Source: Akebia trifoliata
Taxonomy: Eukaryota; Streptophyta; Magnoliopsida; Ranunculales; Lardizabalaceae
Assembly (NCBI GenBank): GCA_017979445.1
Contig: CM030706.1
Location: 18,586,967-18,650,966, forward strand
DNA length: 64,000 nt
Direction: 5' to 3'
Positions within the stretch are counted from its first letter, which is position 1. Each line of letters starts with the position of its first letter. Both the position numbers and the translations under genes were made by a program. The notes under the pieces were generated by a model. The model saw only the letters and a list, made by a program, of their open reading frames with translations. It was not told where the DNA came from and made no database searches. Positions 10,221 through 21,871 of this stretch are shown here, piece after piece.

Positions 10221-11471
10221 TGTGACGCTTCGCCAAACGCTAACATAAAGCCCCATGTCAGATTTCGAGGCACAACGTGGCGCTTCAAAATTTCGGTATG
10301 GTCTCCTCTGTTTATGTTAGCATTTCAAGGCGTTCAACCTGCACTTAATCGATGACATACATAATCCTACATATATACATCCAAAATATAATACTAGCGG
10401 AAGCCTATATACATCTAATAGTGTACGAAAATTAGAGTGTGGAAAAAGAACTTTAGAAACACGAAATTCCTTACTCTAACAAAATTCCTAACGCTCAAAA
10501 CCAAAATCTATATTACTACCTGGACAACTTGACACCGCTAGGTATAGGCCAGTGCTTATCTGAAAAAGGACTTTGGTCATCTATCTGACCCACCAGATAA
10601 TCCTCACTCGTGCTCTATACCTACCTCGCTAAGCTCTAAATCTAAAATAAAAAAATGAAAAAGGAAATGGTGAGTAACAATGGTTACCCGATAGGGAAGC
10701 AAACAATTTCTGCTAATAACCTCTTCTAACATGAACGAATAAACATACTGAATCATTTTAAAATATGCAAAGTTTTATAGAAGAAACTATGATTAACTGG
10801 TACATATAGCTAGGGATGAGCAACTAAATATTTTAAAACTCACATTACATCAATCAACAGTACCCACTATAGCATTTTCTTCTTATACAAATCTAATTGA
10901 CCAAATGGAAGCATTAAACATGCATTTCATTTTATACAGCAAAATAAAACAACATATACATAATACACAATGAAGGAGTAGTAGAATCAGAAAGTTGGGA
11001 TTCACGACTGGATCGCTCCTAGTTGGGACATGATATTTCATATTCTTCATTAGCTTTTAGTTCTTGATTTTGTGGCTATCGCTGCACTTACCACACTTGG
11101 TTGACCATTTATCCGGCTCAGGCTGGCCGTTTGACGTGACCTCTCTTTTCAATGTGTCAAAACGTTCGACTACTATAGATTGTTAGTGATCACTAACTAA
11201 TCATCTTTGTCTATGCCTATCTGGGCGTGTATGTGATTCCCAAATATACAAACCATCTATATACGACCACTTTTACATTATAAGTTCACTAATAAAGATA
11301 AAGAGGAATGAATCATGATTCTAGTTGTGACTCCACTCTCATACGCGTCCCATACCATGTATGAGCATGGTGGTCCCTATCGTACATCCCAAGATAATAT
11401 ACCACTCTGGATGATATGACGTACTATCCTTTCAGGCATTCACAAACTCTTTAACAGCTCACAAAATAACT

Positions 11472-11507
<36 letters not shown>

Positions 11508-13361
11508 TATTTTCATTTGAAAAAAATAGAGAAATTAACAATACAAGGTTGAGAATGGATATCCAGTTTCCTACCATGCAAATATGACCACTCGGCCTAA
11601 AATAAATAACGGAACGGAAAAATAAACAGCGCTTCGCGATAACAGAAAGTAAATAAACATGCAACCATTAACATTAACCCTGGATATCCATTCACCAACC
11701 TACACACAACACAACAATGTAAAATGCAGACATCACTGCTTGACCGTATTTCCTACCCGCAGCCACGGGTCAACGTATGGAGCCTACCATGTGTAGCACT
11801 ATCACCACACAGCTATCCTAGTTGATCACGGGCCTAGTTTGGCATGTGCACGGGGTGTGACATCCCATCTTTTTTGATGTAAAATACAGACATCACTCTT
11901 CGGATGTGATTCAGATATGTTTTTTGTTTTATCCCATTTTTTCCTTTTTCTAATTTTTGTAATTCTCAATCTATCGAACAAAATATTCACTTTCTGATAT
12001 TCATCAACTCAATATGAGTTCATTGAATATTAATCATTTTTTCCAATTATGAAATTCATTTTTATCAATAACATTGAAAAAATACAAAACTTAGATCAAA
12101 ACGGGGTCCGAGTGGTGCATAGGACCTAACTGACGGAAATAACCCAGTGAAATATCCTACCCACGTATAATTTGTTATAAAATACAATTAAACATATCAA
12201 ATATGTAAGTTCTGACGTAAATTTCAAATAATCAATTAAATTCTATATTTTTAAAAATATATCACAAATTTTTAATAAAATCATAAATGCAATTTTCACA
12301 ATCTATGATTACTAATAGAAATTGAGAGTTCCTTACATTCTTTGTGCGAAAGGATTGAAATGCGTGTACCAAAATCGAAGTGGATCGAACTTCGAGGTGG
12401 CTAATTTTTGAATTTGACTCAGTGGTTTCAAAGATCTCAATGTCGTCGTCTTTTCTCCCTTCTACTACGAATGACGATTTGACCCCGAAATAGTTGAAAT
12501 TCGAGGTCGAAGTTACGAAACTCCCGGATATATATATGGTTGATTTTTTATGATACAAGGCAAAAAAGAAGAGAAAATAAGAAGAAGTTGAGTGGATTTT
12601 ATAGATGTCGAGGCTACGGACCTTTTCTCATTTTATGTCGGAAGTCGACGGCGATCTGATCGCGATGAATCTGAAGTAGAAAATAAAAGAAAAAATAAAT
12701 CTTTTAAAAAAAAAAAATTTTGGCTGGTTTTTTGGACGAATTTGGAAGATGAATAGTGAAAAAAATTTTAAAATTTATTTATATAAATTTTTGAGAAGAA
12801 ATCGGTATTTTATCTATTGTTTCGTTTGACGATAACTTGACCGTCTAGATTTCAAAAGTGAAGAATGAATACTCTATTTTGTCTAATTTTTCATTTCGAA
12901 TATAATGGTATGATCAATTTCTAAAAATTCTGTTTGTAACAAAAATTTACATTTTTGACCTGATGTGACCCTAAAATTGATGTCATTGTCGTATTTGACA
13001 ATAATTCGACTTTTTGGGTTTCAAAAATGATAAGTAAATAATCCATGTTCAATAATTTTTCGTTATGAACCCAATGGTATAATCGAATCTTAACAATTCT
13101 TACTCTAGCAAAAAGTCATTATTTTAATTTGGTCCAACTCGATAATCGAAGATTTTGTAACTTTTCTGTTCAGACTCGCATTTGAGCTTGTTATATGCCA
13201 AAATATGTATTCTGACCATTTTGAATCTAATGGTGAGGTTAGATTTCATTAAAAAGACCAGAACAAAATCCTACAATTTTACCCTAAGTCTCACTTTTAG
13301 GATTTACTCAAAATTCTACTATATTTTTCTCGAGATACAAATCAAAACTTGGGATTTTACA
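10221..13361 (-). repeat. 5' LTR of element T (3141 bp)
   Basis: Plus-strand ends are TGTGACGCTTCGCC and GGGATTTTACA. The copies at 54693-57520 (same orientation) and 54578-60297 (opposite) match it along its length, for example AATACTAGCGGAAGCCTATA, GGTGAGTAACAA and CATGATTTCAT-type blocks. It contains a CA/TA microsatellite (11471-11507) absent from the other copies. A minus-strand TATATATA run (12527-12538) is conserved in the family and is a candidate TATA box. Low-level similarity to known genes: none seen. Confidence 0.85.
11471..11507. repeat. CA/TA microsatellite
   Basis: (CA)n followed by (TA)n inside LTR T; the other two LTR copies lack it, so it expanded after the copies diverged. 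Confidence 0.9.
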
Positions 13362-16300
13362 TTCTAAATCAAGAATAATGGAAATTTGTGAAGATTTTTC
13401 AAATTAGAAAAATATGAATGAAATTTTCAAAATGGTAACTTGTGAAGCTTCTAAATTAGAAATTTGAAATTACCTAAATTAGAAATTTAAGAATATATGA
13501 AGAATTATCAATCAAATTAGAAGTTTATAAGAATGAATTCTCCATAATAGAAAGTTTCAAAAAATATAAAACTTTTGAATTAAAAAATAACACATTTCCA
13601 TGAAGATGAAATTTCTAAATAGAAAAATGCAAACTTCTAAATTAGGAAATTATTAAAATATGAAATCTTTAAATTAGAAATTTATGAATGTGTTTTTCTA
13701 AAATATAAAATTATGAAATTTTCATATTAGAAAGTTCGAAATATGAGTTTTTCAAAATATCAACTTTTGATCATGAACTTTCACAAATAGAAATTTATAA
13801 ACGTGGATTTTCTAAAATAGAAAATTACAATATGAATAGAAAGTTTCAAAACACATGCAATTTATAATTTTTCAAATTATCAAGTTATAATTATGAAATC
13901 TTTAAATCGATAAATTATGCACATAGACGAAATTCCAAAATCAACGAGAGAGATAAATGCTAACTTCTGAATTTTCAAAAGAGTCATTTTGAATATTTAT
14001 CAATTTAACAAATATCTCATTGCATGGCATAAATCATTCAATGCGTCGCATACCAAAATTCATCGAATTGAACAGATTTTACTTCCAAATACAAAAGTAA
14101 GTAAAGTGATTTGGATCAAAATTTAAGCGATCTTAAAAACTCGATGTAAACATGAAGACTTTGAACAAAACTAGAGAGAATAAAAAAAATGGGCCTTCAA
14201 ATCCTATTAGTATAAAAAATGAATAAAAAAAATATATCCTTTTGGCATAAACTACATGATGATTGAAGAAAGAAAAAAAGAAAGAATTAATGAAAAGAAA
14301 AAAAATAAGAAGATGAACATAAAATAAAACTTGACTTACTTCTATGAATGAATGGTGCTTGTCATGCATTCTTTCAAGCTCGATTTGACAATAACTAGAG
14401 AGAGGTAGCAAAATAGAGTAGAGAGAAATTGATGTATTTCTATTGGATACTTTGATAGAGAAGAAACGCTGATGAAGGTGCTACTGGTAAGTTGTTGATG
14501 GAGGAGAGTGAAGATACGGTTGGAATGTTAGTGTGTATGAGAGTGTTGTGGGGCTGAGAAGAATAGAGAAAAAGAAGATGGAGAATGTGCTATTGTTGGA
14601 TGTTCAAAAGAAATGCCTGAGAGCGTTGTTGCTTGGTGTTGAAAAGAAGAGACAAAAGAGATGGCTGGGGCTGCTATGGACGTTGAAAAGAAGAGAGAAA
14701 AGAGATGGTTGGGGTGTTGTTATGGGCATAGAAAAGAGGAGAGAAAATAGATGGTTGTGGCATTGTTTTGGGCATTCAATAGAATGACAAAGATTGTTGG
14801 GGGCCTATTTTGGGCATTTATAAAAATGTCAAAGATTGTGGGGGGGGACCTTTTTTCTTCTTCTTCTTATTTTTCTCTTCTTCTTTTACTTCTTCTTGCC
14901 TCCATTATCTAGAAAAGAAAATCAGAGGAGTGGGACATTAATGGCGACTGGAATGGAGACGTTTTTCCTATAAAACGTGGGGAGAGGGAGAGATGAAAAA
15001 AGCGAAAAAGAGGGAACGTCTAATAGAAAGAAAGAGAGCTGGAGATAGAGAGCGTCTGTGAGAGAGAGAGTCATGTAGAGAATAAGTTGTTGATTGATAA
15101 CGTGTATAGGGTGAGAGAGGGAGGGTCTATGAAGAGAAGAAGTTGATGATTGAGAATGTGTCCCCCTTCTAATTTGCTCCCCTATCTTATAATTGTTTTT
15201 TTTTCATTTTTTATCTCTTCCTTTTTTTGTTTTTCCTTTTTTATTTATTAATTTCTAGAAATATTTAGAAATCCAATGTGTTCCCCTTTTTTAGTTTTTC
15301 TTTCCACATTTCTTTTTCTTCCTTTTTTTTGTTTCATCTTTTTTTGTTTGAGACATCCCAAAAATAAATGATTTGATCTTTTTTCCTTTTAATTCTTTTC
15401 ACGTTTTTTTAGAAGAATAGTAGTGATGACCCCATACTTCTCACACCTTGATAGTCCTTCACCGATGAATTTGTGGTTGGTCGATTTTAATTTTATTTTT
15501 TAACTTTGAATGGTTGTTTTGATTTGAATTGAAATTTTATGGGTCAATTGATTTTAGTTTGACTTTTAGTTGGTTAATTAGTCGATTAAATTTATTGATT
15601 GATCGAATTTTTAACTTTGTTGGTCAATTAAATTTTAATTGATTAATTGAATTTTAACTTTAATTTGATTGGTTGGTCGTATTTTAATCTTGATTTGATT
15701 AGTCAATTGGATTTTAATTTTAATTTGTTGGTCGATTGGATTTTAATTTATTTTGATTTATTAAAATTTTCAAATTTGGTTGTTTAATTTTTTTTATTTT
15801 GGTCGTTTAATTAAGGTTAAAATTTTTTGTTAGTTTTTCATCTTTTCGTGTGAAATTTTTTTTAGATTTCTGTTACTCATAAATCCGTTGAAGATTTATT
15901 TTCAATCATATTTTCCTAAGTGTCAAAGTCTCTAGGTCAAAGTTAGACATTGAGGGGTGTTTCAGTATTTTTGTGACTTTTCATAAATTTTCCTATTTTC
16001 ATCGATTTGGGTCCCGTTAGACTCAAAATCATATTCTAAATTCAATAAAGGTACTTCCAAGATTTTTTGGAGGTCTGAGATTCATAAAGGGTATTTTCAT
16101 CATTTTGTTGATTTTCGCAAGTTGTCATGAATTTAACGCTTGATTTATTTAGTCCCAACAATATTATTTCTAAGTCTCAATGTTATATTTTCTTAGCGTT
16201 GTGATGTCCCTAGGTTATCGAAATGTGTAGCGATCTTAAGCGTGCATAAATTTCTATATCGAGTCGTAATGAGTCAAGGAGATGGAGAGACTAGAAACGA

Positions 16301-16417
16301 GAGAAATCATGGACAGTACTCGCAAGCCTTCAAGTTCTTTACGCTTATCATTAGGAATCCATCACAACTGAGTGACAAATTATCGAGTTAGGCATATGCA
16401 AAAATAAGTTGTCTACA
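13362..16417 (-). repeat. 3' LTR of element B (left part removed by T)
   Basis: Ends with GTCTACA at 16417. It aligns with 51160-54067. The left third is an AT-rich field of imperfect AAATTAGAAA-type repeats (13381-13920). The middle (14490-14800) has GGTTGGGG-GTTGAAAAGAAGAGA units repeated four or more times with a ~60-bp period. The right part has GATTGGTCGATTGGATTTTAATTT units (15470-15780). Its own 5' portion lies outside the window, beyond T. Confidence 0.8.
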
Positions 16418-16435
16418 GATGCTTCTCTTTGGCAT
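16418..16435 (-). promoter_or_regulatory. Polypurine tract, element B
   Basis: The minus strand reads GCCAAAGAGAAGCATC directly before the LTR (TGTAGACAAC). The matching site in D reads CCAAAGAGGGGCATC (32811-32825), and that in C reads CAAAGAAGGGAAGC. This position primes plus-strand DNA synthesis in LTR elements. Confidence 0.65.
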
Positions 16436-19200
16436 AGGGTAAAAGCAAACTAGATGGCCAATCTATTGTGGTAAATAGTACGACATCTAATTGCCAAAGT
16501 CAATAATAGCTCATTTTGCAACATGATTCCATAATTTGTCGAGGCGTCCAAATCCCTAAGAGTAAGCTCTCCTTAGACTAAAAATTGTCAAATCCTCAAA
16601 TTTTGAGAAATCCTTATTGACTAATGCAAATGTCATAAGAGTACACGTGTGTAAAATAGTGTAATTATAATTTTAAAAGGCGTTCCTCCATTCTACACAT
16701 TCATGATGAGAAGATAAAGATGAAAAACTATGTAAAATGACTGAACATAATCTACATAAAATCTGAGCAAAGCTTGAGAAAATTATGAATTAAAATTGAG
16801 TAAAATCTGAGTATAAATTGAGCATAAGGTTTGAGCATAATTGGGCATAATTTGAGCATAACTAAGCATAAAGTCTGAGCATAATTTGAGCATAACTGTG
16901 CATAATCTCAGCATATCTGAGTATAACTGAATATAATCAGAGCATAACTGAGCATAATCTAAGTATAATCTAAGCATATCTGAATATAACTAAGCATAAT
17001 CTAAACATAAGGTCTGAGCATAATCTGATAAAGGGTCTAAGGAAAAATTGGAGTAAAATCCTATTCCATAGGAATCATTTTTATTTATTTATTTATTTTT
17101 GAAAAAATCCTTAGAAAGAATCTAAACACTTTTTGAGTAAAACTTGAAGGTTGGGAAAACCTGTGCGAGATAGAGAATCATGTTTTGCCTGTTTTGGGAA
17201 AAAGTCTAAGTTACCAACGAGTTTGAAAATTCTTTTATCCTCAAACATGAACATGAATAAATACTTGAAAAGAAAGTTCAAAAGTATTAGAAACTTTTGT
17301 TCAAAACATATTTGACATCTTATTCAATTTTGGCAATTGTTCCAAATTGTCCTTGGATCATTCATTTTCTTCTCTAAATTAAACAATATCAAGGTTTCTC
17401 TCGTTTCGATAAACCTGATTTGAAAATATCTAGACTTATTGAGATAGTCAATTTTTATTAGGTTAAGATTGCTCATCGGACTACTAGAACATTAGTAACA
17501 TAACAAAGACTTATGCAACTGAGCTTAAATGTATTTTTTTTCTTGAACAAGCTGCCCCTATCTTAAGATGGCAAAGAATAGATGAATGTGTCTGACTTGA
17601 GTAAGATCATTCTTTAAGATTTTAATACTCTTAATAGCATTATATGCTCAATAGATGAATATTTTTTGAAAAACCCAAAATTTGATGAACATTGAAAATT
17701 GGGATTTATCATTCAAGGTTTGAAATTAATCTGTTTTTCTCCCCTTCGGATCATTTAGTCAAATGAATCTTCCTTCAAAAGTTAGATATAATTTTGATAT
17801 TTTCTGAGTTTCTATCAACTTAGGCCTCGATATTGTTCTTCATTTGAACTTTTTACTGCAGCATGAATATTGAAGGAGGTTTCTTAGATTACACTTACAG
17901 ACTCTTCTTTGATGGTGTCTTAACTTTTACTTATATCGCCTTTCCGGGTTTTCAATCTATCAAACTATGAAAACTTTTTTTTATGCTCTTCCTTTTGCTT
18001 AGACAGCCCTTTCAGGTTTTCAACCTAATGTGCTTTAATTTTTTTCTCTTGCCTAGACATTTGCCTAGGTCGTCCTTATGAGTTTTCAACCAAGCAGGCT
18101 TTTTCTTTTCCGAGAGATTCTTTTTAGCGATAGCATAAACTTCCCATGACCATTTTGCATGATACCTGAGAAGAATTTTTATGTAGGTTTAGCATGGGTT
18201 TAAAAAGAATGGATATAAGGTTTAAAATCTTGAAAAATGCCCCAAGTCTGATATGCTCTCTATTTCTAAGTAATTTTTTTTTATTTCTTTTCAAAATGCC
18301 CCTAGTTTAGCATTCTTGCTTTTTTTCTTCTAGATTTTTTTTTGAAAAATACTTCCCTTTTTTATCCATTTTTTTGTTCATTTTGACAAGTATAGATCTT
18401 TATATTTTTTTTGGAGAGTACTGTTTTTTTAGACCAAGCCTGAAGTAAGTTTTCAAGTTGCCTATGTACCCCAATTTAGTTTTGGGATCAGGTTTGAACA
18501 TAGTTCAAACTATCCTCCCCTAGGTTGGTTGGTGTGGTTTAAGAAAAAAAAGTAGTTATCTTTCCATATAGGATACGAGGGGCTAGCAAAGGATAATTTT
18601 TGAAAAGGGTAAAATCAAGAAAATGCATCGGCCAAAGAAAGGCCTCCTTAAATGAAGTATCACATAATCTAGTCGAGGTCGATTAATTGTTTTGCCTTGT
18701 AAGGTCTCTTTATGATGATTGATCTGCCCCCAATTGGGCTCAAACTTGAACTAGCTTTCACTTAGTATCGATATTCAATTTCGACTCTTGGAGAGAGTAT
18801 TTTTTTAAGAAAAATCTTTGCCCCTTGTTTGCTTTGATATCCTCCTCTTTGGCATTCATAGTGTAATATTTCTTTCTTTGACGTCTAGGATGATTGATTC
18901 TGCACATTACGCCTTGCATCTAAGATAATAAATTCCATGTCTTGAAGTACTTGATCCAATTTGATGGATTAACTTTGAGTATTTGAACTCATTGGTGAAA
19001 TTCAAATCTTCTTAGTGTAATTCACGTTATGCATTTCCTATCTTTTTTTCATGACCCCCTCAAGGTAGAATGTGTCTTTGAACTATCATAGTAACCTTCG
19101 ATTCTAAGGATACATAATGTGCCCGCAGGTGAAATTCCTTTCTAAATTTGAATGATCATTGGACAAGAAGATACATTGTTAAAAAATATTAGTGCTTACA
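16436..19200 (-). other. 3' untranslated region of element B
   Basis: No gene seen. It is collinear with D's 3' UTR (32826-36000). Both have the GAAGCAAACTAGAT-like start, a short-repeat field of TGAGCATAA units (16797-17025 here), a block of GCCTAG-TCG-CCTTTCAGGTTTTCAA units (17930-18110 here, 35050-35260 in D) and a CCTGAAGTAA-TTTCAGTTGCCTA-GTACCCC segment (18430-18530; 35580-35670 in D). Confidence 0.7.
16797..17025. repeat. TGAGCATAA short tandem repeats
   Basis: Units of 10-20 bp, (T/C)TGAGCATAA(T/C), repeated about 15 times in B's 3' UTR. The same motif opens the larger 33-bp array in D at 33083. Confidence 0.85.
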
Positions 19201-19209
19201 CTCGACATA

Positions 19210-19290
19210 TCCTCATAGGATCATGCAAAAACATCTCTGAACTCCTTGACTAAGTTCATTATTTTCTCATATTCTTATGGGAATTGGGAA
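19210..19290 (-). pseudogene. Trace of RT-leader segment, element B
   Basis: The minus strand reads WSYEDMSS, the counterpart of WSYRDMSGLD just ahead of RT in element C (30300-30330). Element D keeps a similar trace at about 36590-36620. The catalytic RT that should follow is missing, so a large deletion joined this piece to the 3' UTR. Confidence 0.5.
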
Positions 19291-19574
19291 ATTTTGATTC
19301 GTACTTCTAAAGAACTATCCCTAGCTTCAATGTTTAATCAAATTATTTTTAAAAAAATTGAAAATTTGTTACGCACATGATAATCAAAAGATTATTTTAT
19401 TTAATTTGAATAAAAGGACTCAATTGATAAACCAGAACAAAAACATTTGTAAAAAGCACAACTTCCAACTTGAAAACTAACTAGACAGATTAAACACAAT
19501 GAGATAAGAAATAAAAGAAGTGACTAGGATAACTAGACCAATGTTTTACCTAGAAGACTCGGCATTTTACTTAA

Positions 19575-20215
19575 AAGGTTATCTTCCCTTCGTCGATGAG
19601 GTCCTGAATAGCATACTGGAGAGATATACACATCTGTTGGTGTAATGACTTGTAACCTAGTGAAACTCGCAGAACTGGTGACTTTCGTGATTGTTTTGAA
19701 GGGCATTGGGTCCGGAATAAGACTGTAATGGAGAGATCAATCCTTTCTTTTTCAACATCTTCAGGGTGATACTTAAGGTCATCCCGAGATCATCAAACTT
19801 TTTTCTAGGATTAGGTCATTTAACGACACATTAACTATCCACTGTGTTGGAGTTGAGTTATTGACCTTTAGATTAAATTATTTATAAAGTCATCCATGAT
19901 TTCTTCCCAGGTGTGAAAGTGAGACTGTTTTGGAGCATAAGCCATTCAAGCGCAGGTTCTTTGAGAGCGGTGCAAAATAATTGTGCCATTTGTTCACTCC
20001 TCGAACCTCGAAAATGCATGTCTCCGACATACGTACATAGGTGAGTTCTTCGATAAGAAATTCCGTCATACTTAAGCATGCTTAGTAATTCATATTTCTT
20101 CGAAGGATCTATTATAAGTACTGGATCTCCTCCATGTCTATCTTCGTTGTCTTGGCATGTCACAATCGGATGGCGTTGATAAGTACGATTCATCTGGTTC
20201 ACAAAACTTTACATG
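19575..20215 (-). pseudogene. gag: Gag remnant of element B
   Basis: Minus strand. The core reads MLKYDGISYRRTHLCTY, AQLFCTALKEPALEWL and TFTPGKKSW (19882-20202), the capsid-like Retrotrans_gag pattern. Further downstream (19620-19700) is a CEFH ... HYTNRC ... YAIQDLIDEG zinc-knuckle-like stretch with an in-frame stop. The protein type is related to, but clearly different from, the gag of A and C. It lacks the long proline-rich tail and protease, and is broken by stops between the two parts. Confidence 0.7.
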
Positions 20216-20999
20216 ATTTGACGTAGATTAGCCGTGCTTAAGACTAATGATCTTTGAAAAAATAAATTGAAGATCACGATCAATAAGGGCAAAGGATTTG
20301 ACTAAACAAATTGTGTTAGACGATTCGTTAAATGACTTGAGAGAATGACCTAGGTAGAGATGTATTACACAGACTCGACATGAAATGGAATGGCATAAAA
20401 TGTCTTAGAGCAATTTTGATCACATAAAATATTTCCTTCGTTATTAAATCCAAAAACATCATTTTTCATCATCGAGTTTACCAAAATGAAAAACTAGAAT
20501 GACCCAATCAGATGTGCAAAGTGAGATGATTAATTTAATTCATTTGATCAAACCAATCAAAATGAGATAATGGCAATCCGTCGATTTGACTGGCTCCATG
20601 AATGAATCCACGCACCCAATCAAGTTGTTAGTTCTATTCAGACCGGTCTGACCTAATGGGCTAAATTAGCTACTTTCTTTGCTTGTAATCAATAAGTCCA
20701 TTTGGTTTTGTAAAAGTGAGTCAAAACATTTGTTCAAAATGGGCTAATTGATTAGTTATGAACTATTCTAATCCATTAAGTTGAACTAAGTAGTTTATGA
20801 CCAAAAATCAATTAGTCTAACTAGTTTGGTGTGGTTCAATAAGATCCATTTTCAATTAAACCACCGATTGGTTTGATGTGGATTAGGTTCAACCCATTGG
20901 ATTGGCATTGTTTATCATTTAATTTGATTTCATTAGGTTGGACCGATATTGCTGGTTCAATTTAAACAGTGTAGACCGGTTCACCTACTTATCTTTTTG
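20216..20999. other. Spacer between gag remnant and leader, element B
   Basis: No gene or recognised motif. AT-rich, with repeated short words such as GGTTCAA and AACCGATTGGTTTGATG. Confidence 0.5.
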
Positions 21000-21763
21000 T
21001 TGGATTGAATAGAGCAACCTAGGAACACCCACGATAAGTTCGGGTCATGACCTATTGGAAGGTTCTTAGATTCTAGGTTTATTACATGTAATACAATTTA
21101 TCTGGTCATCCTTGCCCAAGTACACCTATATACCTTTTGAGCGTACCCAATCAGACGGTACTTGGTGACTTGGTTGGATATACCGTATAGGTATGAGGTT
21201 AGAGTTGTAACTTTCAAAAATGGTTTATTGTCCCACAAGGAGACCGACCATATACTAGTACTACATTGGCAATCGGGACATGTGACTATGCGACTAACAA
21301 TAGGACAAAGGCTCAAGTTACTCCAGTATGCGTACATTGATATACTTTTCAAGGTCACCTAATCAAACGATACTGATGTCCCCATTTTATATACCATAAA
21401 GGTATGTGACTAGAGTTGTGATTTTCATGAATGACGTCGTAGCCCACAAGTAGATTGGGCCACATACTAGTACCACGTTGGCTATAAGGGACATGTAAGC
21501 ATGTAATGCATTATAAATTAAACATGCTAGTGGTGTGTGCAAATAAGGTGGGGTGTGCCCGGGGTATTTTTCAAAAATAATCAACTATACAAGCCAAATA
21601 CATCCAATCATCAAACCAATCAAGAGAAATAAACAATCAATCACATCCAATCACATACTAATGAAAAAAATGACTAAATCTAGTCTATTTTAAAAGTCTC
21701 ATTGAGTCAACTGGGTTGATTCGAGTGAAAAGTCAATCAAGAGATGGTCTTGGATCGACCCTA
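21000..21763 (-). other. 5' leader of element B
   Basis: Matches the leaders of A and D: GGAACACCC(A/G)CGATAAGTTCG at 21022, then the two ~100-bp duplicated copies (about 21190-21290 and 21400-21500) with CTAGTACTAC-TTGGC cores. The short open frames in it are not conserved. Confidence 0.7.
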
Positions 21764-21785
21764 AAATCCCCAGTAGAGTTATCAC
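21764..21785 (-). promoter_or_regulatory. Primer-binding site, element B (diverged)
   Basis: The minus strand reads GTGATAACTCTACTGGGGAT, adjacent to the 5' LTR. It is the counterpart of the sites in A and D with a few substitutions. Confidence 0.6.
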
Positions 21786-21871
21786 TGAAATCGCCTCAAC
21801 CTTTTTTCACTAGATAGTGAAGGGGGTCCAATTAGTAAATTAGGGATTTTTTGAGAAATAGGAGTCGCCAC
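21786..21871 (-). repeat. 5' LTR of element B, first 86 bp on the plus strand
   Basis: Starts TGAAATCGCC and ends at TSD GCCAC (21867-21871), where element C is inserted. The LTR resumes at 50794 after the second GCCAC (50789-50793), continuing with TTAGTTTAGCTAGGAAC. This matches the CCTAGTTATTATGG-CTAGGAACC part of D's LTR just after its GGAGTCGCCA. Confidence 0.8.

Larger units (their letters stand above)
9794..13361 (-). mobile_element. Element T: Tekay/Del-like chromovirus, 5' end only
   Basis: A minus-strand Ty3/gypsy element made of a 5' LTR (10221-13361), a methionine-initiator primer site (10202-10218), a leader and the first codons of gag. Its remainder lies left of the window, behind inserted element A. 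Its right end is inside the 3' LTR of element B, since sequence from 13362 on matches B's other LTR at about 51150. Two more LTRs of this family stand alone at 54578-60297. The lineage name is a judgement from the primer type and long LTR; an RT sequence would be needed to fix it. Confidence 0.75.

Noticed and set aside
10221..10355. Short plus-strand open frames at the edge of LTR T
   Set aside because: They span the primer site and LTR end, and are not conserved in the other LTR copies.
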